From: Lederbergia sp. NSJ-179
GTDB taxonomy: Bacteria > Bacillota > Bacilli > Bacillales > Bacillaceae_C
NCBI RefSeq assembly: GCF_022867885.1
Contig: NZ_JALIFP010000010.1
Span: forward strand, 1-64,000
Length of the DNA: 64,000 nucleotides
Direction of reading: 5' to 3'
The number at the start of each line of letters is the position of its first letter. The first letter of the stretch is position 1. Made by a program: the position numbers and the translations under genes. Positions 51,526 to 61,752 of this stretch are shown one piece after another. A model generated the notes under the pieces. It saw nothing but the letters and a program-made list of their open reading frames with translations, was not told where the DNA came from and searched no databases.

Positions 51526-53259
51526 ATGAGGAAAGTCATCTCTTATTTAAAACCTTATCGGTGGGCCATGATTATTGCCTGGATGCTGATGCTTGTGGAA
51601 TTAGCAGTAGAATTATCGCATCCGATGTTTATGGCAAATATTATTGATGAGGGGATATTAACAGAGGATCTAAATGCCATTATGAAATGGGGAGGGATTA
51701 TGGTTAGCATGTCCTTGCTTGGATTTGTAGCTGGGATTACGAATTCATTTTTTTCCTCCCAGGCAAGTCAGGGGTTTGGGTACGATGTACGAGCTGCTTT
51801 GTTCAAAAAGGTGCAATCGTTTTCATTTAATAATTTAGCCCAATTCCAAACATCCTCTCTTATCACCCGCCTTACAAATGACATTACGCAAATTCAAAAT
51901 ACTGTTCACATGAGTTTACGAGTCGCTTTACGAACACCTTTACTCATCGTTGGTGGAGTGACGATGGCATTCTTTGTCAATGTCAAGTTAGCACTCATTT
52001 TAATTGTTCCCATTCCTTTTCTTGTCGTCTTACTGTTTTGGATGATGAAAATAACGGGTAAGCTATTTCGATTGGTACAAGATAAATTGGATAAAGTCAA
52101 TAATGTCATGCAAGAAAATCTAGCTTCTATGCGCTTGATTAAAGCTTTTATTCGGGGGGATTTTGAAGAAAGACGTTTTGGCGGGGCTAATGAAGATTTG
52201 CGAAAGCAGACAGTAAAAACGTTGAGACTTGTAGAATTGCTTGGACCGCTTCTGCTATTTATTATGAATCTAGCTATTTTAATTATATTATGGTTTGCAG
52301 CTGCAGATGTCCACCAAGCGAGAATCAATGTTGGAGAGGTTGTAGCCATTGTCAATTATGGTTTTCGAATTACAATGGCTTTATCCATGTTATCGTGGAT
52401 CATTACAGCTTTTTCTCGGGGAAAAGCATCCTCCGAACGAATTACGGAAGTCCTCAAAACTTCTGTAGATTTGGAAGATGATGGATCAGCTTTATCGGAT
52501 AAAAAGATCCAAAGTGGAAAAGTAGAATTTCAGAATGTAAGTTTTAAATACCCCGGAACAGATAATTTTGTGCTTTCGAATATTTCCTTTACAGCAAATC
52601 CCGGTGAAACCATCGCTGTAATGGGGGCAACGGGGGCAGGAAAGTCAGCTTTATTCCAGCTAATTCCAAGACTTTATGATGTGAATGAAGGATCTATAAA
52701 GATTGATGATCATAATATTAAGACGATGACATTAACTTCTCTAAGGAAACAAATCGGCTTTGTTCCACAGGAGTCCATTCTTTTTACTGGTTCCGTTGAA
52801 AGCAATATTGCTTGGGGGAAAGAAGATGCGTCCATGGAAGAAATTATGGAAAGCACAACAGATGCGCAAATACATGAAACGATCCGAAGATTGCCCCAGC
52901 AGTATCAAACGAAAATTGGCCAGAAAGGGGTCAATTTATCCGGTGGTCAAAAACAAAGGCTTTCCATCGCGAGAGCGCTTGTTCGAACACCTAAGTTATT
53001 ATTTTTAGATGATAGTACGAGTGCACTTGATATGAAAACAGAGGGAAAATTATTGGAAGCGATCGAGAAGTATGATTGTACGCTATTTATCATTACACAA
53101 AAGGTAACAACAGCCATGAGAGCAGACAAAATTTTATTATTAGATGAAGGGGAATTAGTAGCATATGGAAGCCATGATACATTAATGAAAACCTCCCCCC
53201 TTTATCAAAATATCTATCAGTCCCAATTTGCAAAGGGGGCGTTCGCAGATGTCCAATAA
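51526..53259 (+). CDS. Heterodimeric ABC exporter, subunit 1 (YfiB-like)
   Basis: The 577-aa half-exporter has six membrane helices (about residues 12-300) and an ATPase with Walker A GATGAGKSALF, signature LSGGQKQRL and Walker B LLFLDDSTSALD. An Asp replaces the catalytic Glu after Walker B, and the switch His is absent (IITQKVT). This is the degenerate site of asymmetric heterodimers such as YfiBC or BmrCD. ATG 51526 is 7 nt after CGGGGG; ATG 51520 lies too close. It overlaps the next gene by 11 nt. Confidence 0.9.
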   Translation: MRKVISYLKPYRWAMIIAWMLMLVELAVELSHPMFMANIIDEGILTEDLNAIMKWGGIMVSMSLLGFVAGITNSFFSSQASQGFGYDVRAALFKKVQSFSFNNLAQFQTSSLITRLTNDITQIQNTVHMSLRVALRTPLLIVGGVTMAFFVNVKLALILIVPIPFLVVLLFWMMKITGKLFRLVQDKLDKVNNVMQENLASMRLIKAFIRGDFEERRFGGANEDLRKQTVKTLRLVELLGPLLLFIMNLAILIILWFAAADVHQARINVGEVVAIVNYGFRITMALSMLSWIITAFSRGKASSERITEVLKTSVDLEDDGSALSDKKIQSGKVEFQNVSFKYPGTDNFVLSNISFTANPGETIAVMGATGAGKSALFQLIPRLYDVNEGSIKIDDHNIKTMTLTSLRKQIGFVPQESILFTGSVESNIAWGKEDASMEEIMESTTDAQIHETIRRLPQQYQTKIGQKGVNLSGGQKQRLSIARALVRTPKLLFLDDSTSALDMKTEGKLLEAIEKYDCTLFIITQKVTTAMRADKILLLDEGELVAYGSHDTLMKTSPLYQNIYQSQFAKGAFADVQ

Positions 53260-55042
53260 AAGAAGAATGGGTCAGCCCCTGAAGGTTGAAAAAGCAAAGA
53301 ACTGGAAAAAAACGTTAATTCGCATTTGGCGATATCTTGATGTCTATAGAGGCCAATTATTTCTTGTTTTTTTCACTGTATTAGCGAGCTCGGGGCTTGG
53401 GCTTTTAGGACCTTATTTAATTGGTCAAACCATCGATAAATATATTGCGGAAAATAGCGGAAATACGTTAGTCTTTATTCTTGTGATGATTGCTTTTGTC
53501 TACTTCTTCTTTTCATTCACCAGCTTTATACAAAACTATTGGATGATTGGAATTGGTCAAAAAACAGTTTTTACAATGAGGAAACAGTTGTTTCATCAGC
53601 TTCATAAATTACCTATTAAGTTCTTTGATAAACGTCAACACGGGGAGTTAATGAGTCGTTTAACGAATGATATTGATAATGTCAGTCAAACGCTTAATAC
53701 ATCTGTGATCCAATTATCTTCAAGTATTATTACCCTTGTAGGGACCATCACCGTTATGTTGATGTTAAGTCCTTTGTTGACATTGATTACGATGATTGTT
53801 GTACCTATCATGTATTTCGGAATGAAATGGATCACAAATCGTACAGGGAGACTTTTTAAAGAGCAACAGAGACATCTTGGGGATTTAAATGGATTTATTC
53901 AAGAGACCATTGCCGGCCAAACGATTGTGAAAACTTTTTCTCAAGAGGAAAAAATTATTGTGGAATTTATGGAAAAAAATGAACGATTAAAAAATGCCGG
54001 TTACTGGGCACAAGTTTACTCCGGTTTTATTCCAAAGTTGATGAATATGCTGAACAACTTAAATTTTGCGATCATTGCAGGTGCCGGGGGACTACTGGCG
54101 TTGAACGAATATGTTAGTATTGGAACCATTGTCGTGTTTACGGAATACTCCCGTCAATTTACCCGTCCTTTGAATGAATTAGCGAACCAGTTTAACACAT
54201 TACTTTCTGCCGTAGCTGGTGCGGAAAGAGTTTTTGAAATCTTGGGTGAACCGGAAGAAAGAGATGAAGCATCCAGTCGTTCTATCGCGCAGATAAATGG
54301 GGAGATTGAATTTAAACATGTATCTTTTTCTTATGATCTGAATGATGTAGATCAAACGGTTAAAGATATTAGCTTTCGCGTGAAACCAGGGGAAACCGTT
54401 GCACTTGTAGGACCGACTGGGGCAGGGAAAACAACGATTATTAATCTACTAGCCCGATTCTATGAAACCAATCAAGGTGAAATATTAATCGATGGTATGG
54501 ATATTCGGACAATAAAAAGAAATGATCTAAGAAGGCATATGGGCTTTGTTTTGCAGGATGCGTATCTTTTTCAAGGAACCGTCCGAGAAAATATTCGCTA
54601 TGGAAGACTAGATGCTTCAGATGAAGAAGTGGAAGAAGCGGCCAAAATGGCAAATGCTCACTCTTTTATTATGAAATTACCAAACAAATATGATACTATT
54701 CTCAAACAGGATGGCAGTGGAATTAGCCAAGGGCAGAGACAACTTCTGTCGATAGCGAGAGCGATGCTTTCCAACCCATCTTTGCTTATATTAGATGAGG
54801 CTACAAGTAATATTGATACCATTACAGAAATGAAAATCCAGGAGGCACTGTTTCGTTTGATGAAAGGCAGAACAAGTGTGGTAATTGCCCACAGACTGAA
54901 TACAATCCAAAATGCTGACCAGATTCTCGTACTAAATCAAGGACAGTTAATCGAACGAGGCACACACACATCTCTTCTCCAACAACATGGCTTCTATTAT
55001 GATTTATTCCATAGCCAAATAAAGGAGGAAGTAGGTTCATAA
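53249..55042 (+). CDS. Heterodimeric ABC exporter, subunit 2 (YfiC-like)
   Basis: The 597-aa half-exporter has an intact catalytic site (Walker A GPTGAGKTT, LLILDEATSNID with Glu, IAHRLN with switch His) but an altered signature ISQGQRQ in place of LSGGQ. Subunit 1 shows the opposite pattern, so together they form one working and one degenerate site. This is the expected layout for a drug-type heterodimer; substrate unknown. It is translationally coupled to subunit 1. Confidence 0.9.
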   Translation: MSNKRRMGQPLKVEKAKNWKKTLIRIWRYLDVYRGQLFLVFFTVLASSGLGLLGPYLIGQTIDKYIAENSGNTLVFILVMIAFVYFFFSFTSFIQNYWMIGIGQKTVFTMRKQLFHQLHKLPIKFFDKRQHGELMSRLTNDIDNVSQTLNTSVIQLSSSIITLVGTITVMLMLSPLLTLITMIVVPIMYFGMKWITNRTGRLFKEQQRHLGDLNGFIQETIAGQTIVKTFSQEEKIIVEFMEKNERLKNAGYWAQVYSGFIPKLMNMLNNLNFAIIAGAGGLLALNEYVSIGTIVVFTEYSRQFTRPLNELANQFNTLLSAVAGAERVFEILGEPEERDEASSRSIAQINGEIEFKHVSFSYDLNDVDQTVKDISFRVKPGETVALVGPTGAGKTTIINLLARFYETNQGEILIDGMDIRTIKRNDLRRHMGFVLQDAYLFQGTVRENIRYGRLDASDEEVEEAAKMANAHSFIMKLPNKYDTILKQDGSGISQGQRQLLSIARAMLSNPSLLILDEATSNIDTITEMKIQEALFRLMKGRTSVVIAHRLNTIQNADQILVLNQGQLIERGTHTSLLQQHGFYYDLFHSQIKEEVGS

Positions 55043-55199
55043 GAAAAGCGCAAGGCGCCCGCCTATCGGCGACAAGCAAATGTTCTGAGACAAGAAAAGT
55101 CCGGTCTTGACTTTTATTGTCTCAGGTTATTTGACCTCGAGCCGATGGCGCCTGGAGCTAGATCCAAACATTAGCCAATTTTTATACTTTCCTATCCCG
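55043..55199 (+). repeat. Repeat family A, copy of subtype I
   Basis: It is nearly identical to 13078-13230. It has one extra G near the left end (GCGCAAGGCGCCC against GCGCAAGCGCCC), and it starts directly at the stop codon of the exporter gene, as the other copy does after ctpA. Confidence 0.85.
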
Positions 55200-55202
55200 T
55201 AA

Positions 55203-55387
55203 GAAAAGCGCAAGCGCCCGTTTAGCGACGTACAAACTTTTTAGGGGCCTGACGAGATAAAGGAAACACGATGAACCCGAAGGGTGAATCGATGTTGACT
55301 TATCATAGGAAGGCACCGAAAGTTTGCTAGTCGCTGGGCGCTGGAGCTAGATCCAACATTAGCCAAAATTTATACTTTCCTATCCTG
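55203..55387 (+). repeat. Repeat family A, copy of subtype II, in tandem with the previous copy
   Basis: It matches the reverse complement of 20521-20703 along its whole length, with a small difference after GATGTTGACTTA (TCATAGGAAGGCACCG here, CGCAAGCAGGCACCG there). A second AAGAAAAGCGGAAGG fragment follows at 55391. The rest of the gap to metA (55388-55538) shows no other feature. Confidence 0.85.
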
Positions 55388-55538
55388 TAAAGAAAAGCGG
55401 AAGGATTGTGAACGAATAATATATCCCTTAAAGTGAATACAAGTTAAATAAAAGAAAGATATTTTCCAACATCGCTTGCCGAAATGCCTATTCAACCCTA
55501 TAATAATTCATATTAGAATATTTTAGGGGGGATATGGA

Positions 55539-56444
55539 TTGCCTATTAATATACCGCGAAAAATGCCAGCTAAAGAAATATTAGAGAAAGAGAAAATATT
55601 TGTAATGGATGAAGACAGAGCCATTACACAAGATATCCGTCCACTTAATATTTTAATATTAAATTTGATGCCTGAAAAACAAAAAACAGAGGTGCAGCTA
55701 TTACGCCTATTAGGAAATACTCCTCTTCAATTGAATGTATCTTTTTTACATATGGCTACACATCAATCGAAGACGGTTAATAAAACGCATTTAGATCAAT
55801 TTTATACCACGTTTTCCCAAGTAAAGGACAAATATTTTGATGGAATGATTATTACTGGGGCACCTATAGAACATTTACCTTTTCAACAAGTGACATATTG
55901 GGAAGAATTAAAAGAAATTATGAAATGGACAGAAACCCAGGTAACATCTACTATGCACATTTGCTGGGGAGCACAGGCAGCCCTTTATTATCATTATGGC
56001 ATCGACAAATATGAATTACAGGAAAAATGTTCGGGGATTTTTGCACATGAACTTAAATATCCAAAACTGAAATTAGTTCGGGGATTTGATGATGTATTTT
56101 TGGCCCCTCATTCACGAAACACTAGTGTTAGTGAAGAAGAGATTGACCAACACCCAGATTTACTTCTTGTTTCTAAAGGGGAGGCTGGACCATTCATGAT
56201 CATGTCTAAAGATGAGAAAAATATTATGATAACAGGTCACTTAGAGTATGATGCAACAACGCTGGCAGAGGAATATAAAAGGGATTTAAATAAAGGGATC
56301 TCTATCCAACCACCAGAGAACTATTTTCCGAATAATGATTATACCAAAAAACCTGTTCATACATGGCGTTCGCATAGCCATTTACTTTTCTCCAATTGGT
56401 TAAACTATTATGTTTATCAAGAAACTCCATATGAATGGAAATAA
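55539..56444 (+). CDS. metA: Homoserine O-acetyltransferase (MetA)
   Basis: The 301-aa protein starts with TTG after GGGGGGA. The catalytic Cys is in HICWGAQAA, the His in PHSRNTS, and the N-terminal [11 protein letters not shown] is typical. Residue 111 is Glu (GAPIEHLPF), the residue that marks acetyl-CoA use in B. cereus MetA, where Gly gives succinyl-CoA use in E. coli. The enzyme therefore most likely makes O-acetylhomoserine for methionine synthesis. No S-box leader is visible upstream. Confidence 0.94.
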   Translation: MPINIPRKMPAKEILEKEKIFVMDEDRAITQDIRPLNILILNLMPEKQKTEVQLLRLLGNTPLQLNVSFLHMATHQSKTVNKTHLDQFYTTFSQVKDKYFDGMIITGAPIEHLPFQQVTYWEELKEIMKWTETQVTSTMHICWGAQAALYYHYGIDKYELQEKCSGIFAHELKYPKLKLVRGFDDVFLAPHSRNTSVSEEEIDQHPDLLLVSKGEAGPFMIMSKDEKNIMITGHLEYDATTLAEEYKRDLNKGISIQPPENYFPNNDYTKKPVHTWRSHSHLLFSNWLNYYVYQETPYEWK

Positions 56445-56451
56445 TGGTCTT

Positions 56452-56513
56452 AGGGCTAAATTCGCCGCATCCGCACGTCTTCGCCTAAGTGACCAACATC
56501 CTGTAGGCCCGAA
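56452..56513 (+). repeat. Short repeat related to the insert of repeat B copy 1
   Basis: GGGCTAAATTCGCCGCATCC...CGCCTAAGTGACC...CATCCTGTAGGCCCGAATG parallels 9951-10005 (GGCTAAATTCGCAACATCC...CGCCTTTATGACC...TCCTGCAGGCCCGAACG). Confidence 0.6.
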
Positions 56514-56714
56514 TGTCTCATTTTCAACTGAGGCATTCTTTTTTTGTAATGACATTTCGTACATCCAACCACATTGTGTCTACGTTTTCGATGAACCTTG
56601 GACTTTTCGTATATCCAACTTTAATTTGGGATCTGTTTCGTAAGAGGGTTGTTTCCTTTTTTCAACCTTAGTATTATAATAACTACATGCATTTTTTGAA
56701 ATGAGGTATTCAAA

Positions 56715-57779
56715 GTGAAACAATCGATTTACGGTTTAACCAGCGATCAACTGACAGAATGGTTGTTGGAACGAGGACAGAAAAAGTATCGGGCAGAACA
56801 AATTTGGGATTGGTTGTATAGAAAAAGAGTGACCAACTTTTCAGATATGAAAAATATTAATCAAGAATGTTTACAATTACTGGAAGAACATTTTACGATT
56901 CAAACGCTAAAACAAGCAGTCAAGCAAGAATCTGCAGATGGAACGATTAAATTTTTGTTTGAGATGCAGGATGGCAATCTCATTGAGACAGTGTTAATGA
57001 GTTTTTCGTATGGTCTTTCCGTTTGTGTCACGACACAAGTTGGCTGTAATATTGGTTGCAGTTTTTGTGCAAGTGGATTATTGAAGAAGAACAGAGATTT
57101 ACACAGCGGGGAAATTGTGGAACAAATTATGAAGGTTCAGCAGCATCTTGATGAAAAAGGGGAAGAGGAACGAGTTAGTCATATTGTTGTAATGGGCATT
57201 GGCGAGCCATTTGACAATTATAAAAACCTGATGAATTTTCTTCGTGTTGTCAATCATCCAAAGGGACTGGCTATCGGTGCAAGGCATATTACAGTATCAA
57301 CGAGTGGACTTGCCCACAAGATCCGTGAATTTGCCGATGAGAATTTGCAAGTGAATTTGGCCTTATCCTTACATGCACCAAATGATGAACTAAGAACGCA
57401 GATTATGAAAATAAATAAGGCATTCTCCATTGAAAAATTAATGTCAGCTCTTGATTATTATCTAGAGAGAAATAATCGAAGAGTGACGATTGAATATATT
57501 TTATTGAAGGATGTAAATGATCATGTAGAAGAAGCTTTACAGCTTGCTAAATTACTACAAAATAAACGACATTTAACCTATGTGAATCTGATCCCTTATA
57601 ATCCAGTAAATGAACATATCCAGTATGAAAGAAGCGAACAAAAGGACATTATGGCATTCTTCGATACTTTAAAGAAGAATGGCATTCAATGTGGTGTTCG
57701 TCATGAGCAAGGAGCTGACATAGACGCAGCTTGTGGTCAATTAAGAAGTAAGCAAATCAAAAAGAAAGCAGCTATGTAA
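56715..57779 (+). CDS. rlmN: RlmN/Cfr-family radical SAM rRNA (adenine-2503) methyltransferase
   Basis: The 354-aa protein has the radical SAM cluster motif (CNIGCSFCA), the GIGEPFDNY block and the second active-site Cys near the C-terminus (DAACGQL). An N-terminal helix-turn region ([26 protein letters not shown]) is typical of RlmN. RlmN methylates A2503 of 23S rRNA and A37 of some tRNAs. It is isolated beside metA, not in the stp/prkC neighbourhood where Bacillus rlmN usually lies, so it could be a second paralog; sequence alone does not tell RlmN from Cfr-like activity here. Confidence 0.85.
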   Translation: MKQSIYGLTSDQLTEWLLERGQKKYRAEQIWDWLYRKRVTNFSDMKNINQECLQLLEEHFTIQTLKQAVKQESADGTIKFLFEMQDGNLIETVLMSFSYGLSVCVTTQVGCNIGCSFCASGLLKKNRDLHSGEIVEQIMKVQQHLDEKGEEERVSHIVVMGIGEPFDNYKNLMNFLRVVNHPKGLAIGARHITVSTSGLAHKIREFADENLQVNLALSLHAPNDELRTQIMKINKAFSIEKLMSALDYYLERNNRRVTIEYILLKDVNDHVEEALQLAKLLQNKRHLTYVNLIPYNPVNEHIQYERSEQKDIMAFFDTLKKNGIQCGVRHEQGADIDAACGQLRSKQIKKKAAM

Positions 57780-57787
57780 CTCTGATT

Positions 57788-57819
57788 AGCAAGTGAATGA
57801 TGACAGCCATTCACTTGCT
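57788..57819 (+). terminator. Terminator after rlmN
   Basis: A 12-bp stem AGCAAGTGAATG / CATTCACTTGCT is followed by TCTTTT. Confidence 0.8.
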
Positions 57820-57887
57820 TCTTTTATACTATATCCGTTGCTTAAACCAAGTAAAAAGATGTGTTTAAAAATAATTTCAAAAAATTG

Positions 57888-57916
57888 TTGACATTTCCAT
57901 TTTTAGCCTGTAATAT
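57888..57916 (+). promoter_or_regulatory. Promoter of the cys operon
   Basis: A perfect TTGACA (57888-57893) and TAATAT (57911-57916) are 17 bp apart; transcription would start near 57923, just before the riboswitch. Confidence 0.8.
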
Positions 57917-57931
57917 GAATGCAACAAAAAT

Positions 57932-58075
57932 CTTATCCAGAGAGGTTGAGGGATTGACCCAATAAAGCCTCGGCAACAGGCTAACAGCACTGTGCCAATT
58001 CCAATGAGTATAGGCGCTGAAGATAAGAAGAGTTAAGTGGATGATTGTGCGCCCTTCTCTTCAGAGAAAGGGTTA
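57932..58075 (+). promoter_or_regulatory. SAM-I riboswitch (S-box) with terminator, cys operon leader
   Basis: CTTATCCAGAGAGGTTGAGGG ... GACCCAATAAAGCCTCGGCAACAGG ... GAAGATAAG (57932-58027) is the S-box aptamer with its closing P1 stem. A hairpin CCCTTCTCT / AGAGAAAGGG (58052-58072) followed by TTATTTTAT is the terminator. High S-adenosylmethionine should stop transcription of the sulfate assimilation genes. The remaining 58076-58291 shows nothing recognisable before cysC. Confidence 0.93.
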
Positions 58076-58291
58076 TTTTATAAGTAAAAAAAGAATATCT
58101 ATGCTGATTAGTCAACTAAAGGCATCTTTTTAAATTGATCTCGATCAGTTTATAAGGGTGTCTTTTTCTGGCTTTAGGACACATGCCATTGTATCTTCTA
58201 TAAACTAGGGGACTTATACTGGAGTGATCACCGCTAGTTTTCGATTATGATGATCATATTACTTACAGACTATAGTTAGGAGGACAAATCA

Positions 58292-58879
58292 ATGAATATT
58301 ATATGGCATGAATCAGAAGTTTCAAAGGAAAATAGAAGACGATTAAAACAACATAAAAGTGCGATCATTTGGTTTACCGGGCTTTCCGGAGCGGGGAAGT
58401 CAACCATTTCTTCTGCTTTGGAAAATGAATTGTTTAATATTGGCATTCACACCTACCGTCTTGACGGTGATAATATCCGCCATGGATTAAATAAAGATTT
58501 AGGCTTTAAACCGGATGATCGCAGAGAAAACATTCGTAGAATCGGAGAGGTAGCGAAGTTACTAGTTGATGCTGGGTTAATCACACTAACAGCATTTATC
58601 TCCCCCTATCGTGAGGATCGTCATCAAGTTCGAGAACTAGTTGAACCTGACGAAATGATTGAGGTATATGTAAAAGCAAGCTTAGAGACATGTGAGGAAA
58701 GAGATCCTAAGGGATTATATCAAAAAGCTCGCTTGGGCGAAATAAAAGATTTTACAGGCATAGATGCCCCATATGAGGAACCATTAGACCCTGAGATCAT
58801 TCTAGATACGAATAAACTAAGTATAAAAGAGTCTGTCACAATCATTGTGGAATATCTCCGAAATAATCGATATATATAG
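58292..58879 (+). CDS. cysC: Adenylylsulfate (APS) kinase
   Basis: The 195-aa protein phosphorylates APS to PAPS. P-loop GLSGAGKST, the substrate-binding [16 protein letters not shown] and [12 protein letters not shown], and the lid FISPYREDR are intact. It is first in the operon, behind the S-box leader; in B. subtilis cysC comes later in the same operon. TAGGAGG precedes the ATG. Confidence 0.95.
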   Translation: MNIIWHESEVSKENRRRLKQHKSAIIWFTGLSGAGKSTISSALENELFNIGIHTYRLDGDNIRHGLNKDLGFKPDDRRENIRRIGEVAKLLVDAGLITLTAFISPYREDRHQVRELVEPDEMIEVYVKASLETCEERDPKGLYQKARLGEIKDFTGIDAPYEEPLDPEIILDTNKLSIKESVTIIVEYLRNNRYI

Positions 58880-59033
58880 AAAGAGAGAAAATGGGGGAAA
58901 GTATGTTTTTAATTCACACTTAACCTATAGGAAAAAATAGTGTGGTTTTGCTGGCTTGCGATTTATTTTGCTGACTCTAAAACAGAGGCAGTCTTTCTTT
59001 ATAAAAAAATGCCTGTAATGGAGGTGAAATAAA

Positions 59034-59744
59034 TTGACCATTTTAACGTATGATTCATGGGAGAAGCCAAAGGATGAATTTATTGTAGATCCCCAATATA
59101 AAGGAGCCATAAATGTATTGAAATGGGCATACGAAGAATATGGGGATCAGCTTATCTATTCCTGTAGTTTTGGGATTGAGGGGATTGTACTGATTGATTT
59201 AATTTCGGCTATCAGACCTACAGCTAGGATAGTATTTCTAGATACAGGGCTTCATTTCCAAGAAACCTATGAATTAATCGAAAATATAAAACGAAAATAT
59301 CCAAAGCTGCAAATCGAAATGAAAAAGCCTACCATATCTGTGGAGGAGCAAGCAAAACAATATGGAGAAAAACTATGGGAGAGACAGCCTGATCGTTGTT
59401 GCTATATGAGAAAAGTTCTCCCCCTTCGGGAAACATTATCAAATGCAACCGCTTGGATATCCGGACTTAGGAGGGAACAATCACCCTCAAGAAAAAATAC
59501 CAATTTTATTAATAAGGATGAAACCTTTCAATCCATTAAAATTTGTCCCCTTATTCATTGGTCATGGAAGGATATTTGGAATTATGTGAAAGCACATCAA
59601 TTGCCATACAACCCGCTCCACGATCAAGGGTATCCAAGTATCGGCTGCTGGCCATGTACATTACAAGGAGATATGGAAACAGGATCGAGATCAGGTCGTT
59701 GGGCCAACCAGGAAAAGACAGAATGTGGATTACATCAAAATTAA
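59034..59744 (+). CDS. cysH: APS/PAPS reductase
   Basis: The 236-aa protein begins with TTG after GGAGGTG. It has the PP-loop-type YSCSFGIEG start, the CC--M pair (RCCYMRK) and CWPC that together bind an iron-sulfur cluster, as in Bacillus and plant-type enzymes, and the C-terminal catalytic ECGLHQ. It reduces (P)APS to sulfite with thioredoxin. The 154-nt gap after cysC shows no feature. Confidence 0.94.
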   Translation: MTILTYDSWEKPKDEFIVDPQYKGAINVLKWAYEEYGDQLIYSCSFGIEGIVLIDLISAIRPTARIVFLDTGLHFQETYELIENIKRKYPKLQIEMKKPTISVEEQAKQYGEKLWERQPDRCCYMRKVLPLRETLSNATAWISGLRREQSPSRKNTNFINKDETFQSIKICPLIHWSWKDIWNYVKAHQLPYNPLHDQGYPSIGCWPCTLQGDMETGSRSGRWANQEKTECGLHQN

Positions 59745-59776
59745 TATAATCGATTCATTGAAAGGAGAATTTTTGC

Positions 59777-60919
59777 ATGAGTCTCAGTCAACCACATGGA
59801 GGTAAACTGATTAATCGTTGGAATCCAGATTACGATTATGCCGATATTGCGCAATCAATAGAATTAGATGATATCGCATTCAGCGATTTGGAACTAATTG
59901 GGGTAGGAGCATATAGTCCATTAAAAGGTTTTCTTAGTGAGCAGGATTACCATTCCGTTCTTACTGACATGAGGTTATCGACAGGGGAACCATGGTCCAT
60001 CCCGATTACTTTACTAACAACAGAAGAAAATGCCCAAACCTTTCAAATTGGTCAGTTCGTGAAACTAGAGAAAAACCAAACGGTCTACGGTGTGATCGAG
60101 GTAAGCGATATCTATCTTCCAGATAAAGAAAAAGAAGCTGAACTTGTTTATCGAACAACCGATCGTGAGCATCCTGGTGTAAAAAAATTATTTGAAAGAG
60201 ATGTTGTCTACATTGGAGGAGACATCACACTAATAAAACGAATGGAAAGGGATCCATTTCCCGACTACTTCTATGATCCAGCCGAAACACGCAAGATATT
60301 TCGTGAGTTTGGCTGGGAGACTGTTGTCGGTTTTCAAACTAGAAACCCGGTTCATCGCGCCCATGAATATATTCAAAAGACAGCCCTAGAAATTGTTGAT
60401 GGTCTCTTTTTACAACCACTTGTTGGTCAAACGAAGCAGGATGATATCCCAGCAGATGTACGCTTAAAGAGTTATCAAATATTACTAGAAAACTATTATT
60501 CAAAAGATCATGTATTTTTAGGAGTTTTTCCTGCAGCAATGAGATATGCCGGTCCTAGAGAAGCTGTGTTTCATGCCATGGTAAGGAAAAACTTTGGTTG
60601 CACCCATTTTATTGTCGGGCGTGATCATGCAGGTGTCGGTAATTATTATGGCACCTATGACGCTCAAAAAATATTTAGCCATTTTACACAAGAAGAACTT
60701 GGCATCACCTTACTCTTTTTTGAACATAGCTTTTATTGCAAAAAATGTGGCAGCATGGCTACAGCTAAAACATGTCCACATGATGCTAGTGACCATGAAA
60801 TACTTTCAGGAACAAAGGTAAGGGAAAAGCTAAGAAATGGAGAATCACTCCCACCAACATTTAGTCGTCCTGAAGTAGTTGATATTTTAATTTCCGGGCT
60901 TCGAGAAAAGGTTGTGTGA
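59777..60919 (+). CDS. sat: Sulfate adenylyltransferase
   Basis: The 380-aa ATP sulfurylase makes APS from ATP and sulfate. [12 protein letters not shown] (the QxRN and HxxH active-site motifs), the GRDHAGVG loop and a Cys-rich zinc-like segment ([15 protein letters not shown]) are present. An AAAGGAG site precedes ATG. Its normal place is with cysH and cysC. Confidence 0.96.
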   Translation: MSLSQPHGGKLINRWNPDYDYADIAQSIELDDIAFSDLELIGVGAYSPLKGFLSEQDYHSVLTDMRLSTGEPWSIPITLLTTEENAQTFQIGQFVKLEKNQTVYGVIEVSDIYLPDKEKEAELVYRTTDREHPGVKKLFERDVVYIGGDITLIKRMERDPFPDYFYDPAETRKIFREFGWETVVGFQTRNPVHRAHEYIQKTALEIVDGLFLQPLVGQTKQDDIPADVRLKSYQILLENYYSKDHVFLGVFPAAMRYAGPREAVFHAMVRKNFGCTHFIVGRDHAGVGNYYGTYDAQKIFSHFTQEELGITLLFFEHSFYCKKCGSMATAKTCPHDASDHEILSGTKVREKLRNGESLPPTFSRPEVVDILISGLREKVV

Positions 60920-60955
60920 AAAAAGGAGAAATCCGTTCAAAGGGAGGTAAGCCTA

Positions 60956-61732
60956 ATGGGGAAGGTTTTCATAGTTGGGGCAGGCCCAGGAGATGTGGAC
61001 TTAATCACAGTAAAGGGCCTCACTTGTATCCAAAAAGCAGATGTTATTTTGTATGATCGCTTAATCAATAAGGAACTTCTTTTGCATGCTAAAAAAGGGG
61101 CTGAACTTATTTTCTCAGGAAAGCTTCCAGGTTTTCATAAGAATAAACAAGAAATCATTCATCAACAATTAGTCAAATTTGCAAAAAGAGGAAAAATTGT
61201 CACTCGTTTAAAAGGAGGAGACCCTTTCGTTTTTGGTAGAGGAGCAGAAGAAGCGCAGATTCTAGCCGAACAGGGAATTCCATTTGAAATTGTTCCAGGC
61301 ATTACCTCCGGGTTTGCAGCACCTGCTTATGCTGGCATTCCGGTGACCCATCGTGATTTTAGCTCTAGTTTTGCCATCGTTACGGGTCATATGAAGGCAG
61401 GGAAAGATGATGATATTCGGTGGCAACATTTAGCTCAAGGTGTTGATACACTTGCAATTTATATGGGGGTTGGTCAATTAGCTTATATTTGTCAGCAACT
61501 CATAAAGGCTGGGCGTTCCCCTCATACTCCTGTTGCCATGATCTATTGGGGCACAACCAATCTGCAAAGAACCATTACAGGAACACTCGCTACGATTGCA
61601 GACATAGCGAGCGAAGAAAATATTAAAAATCCAAGTATGATTGTGATTGGTGAGGTTGTTCGGTTACGTGAAAGCATTCAATGGTTTGAGCAAACTCAAC
61701 AACCTCCTCAACAAATGTCGGTGATTGGGTAA
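60956..61732 (+). CDS. sumT: Uroporphyrinogen-III C-methyltransferase
   Basis: The 258-aa protein makes precorrin-2 for siroheme. The family motifs VGAGPGDVDLITVKG, the KGGDPFVFGRGAEE loop and VVPGITS are intact. It is YlnD of the B. subtilis operon. Siroheme is the cofactor of the sulfite reductase encoded at the end of this cluster. Confidence 0.95.
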   Translation: MGKVFIVGAGPGDVDLITVKGLTCIQKADVILYDRLINKELLLHAKKGAELIFSGKLPGFHKNKQEIIHQQLVKFAKRGKIVTRLKGGDPFVFGRGAEEAQILAEQGIPFEIVPGITSGFAAPAYAGIPVTHRDFSSSFAIVTGHMKAGKDDDIRWQHLAQGVDTLAIYMGVGQLAYICQQLIKAGRSPHTPVAMIYWGTTNLQRTITGTLATIADIASEENIKNPSMIVIGEVVRLRESIQWFEQTQQPPQQMSVIG

Positions 61733-61752
61733 AGAGGGGAGGAAGAATTTCA

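Noticed and set aside
55440-55538. S-box leader before metA
   Set aside because: There is no CTTATC...GATAAG pair or AGAGGTTGAGGG-type core upstream of metA; only repeat A copies and AT-rich sequence are present.
56410-56643. 77-aa frame overlapping the end of metA
   Set aside because: It covers a repeat fragment and has no ribosome binding site or family likeness.
59543-59749. Internal plus-strand frame within cysH (and similar frames inside other genes)
   Set aside because: It is in a different frame fully inside a well-supported gene, with no ribosome binding site or recognisable domain. The many other antisense and shifted frames were left out for the same reason.
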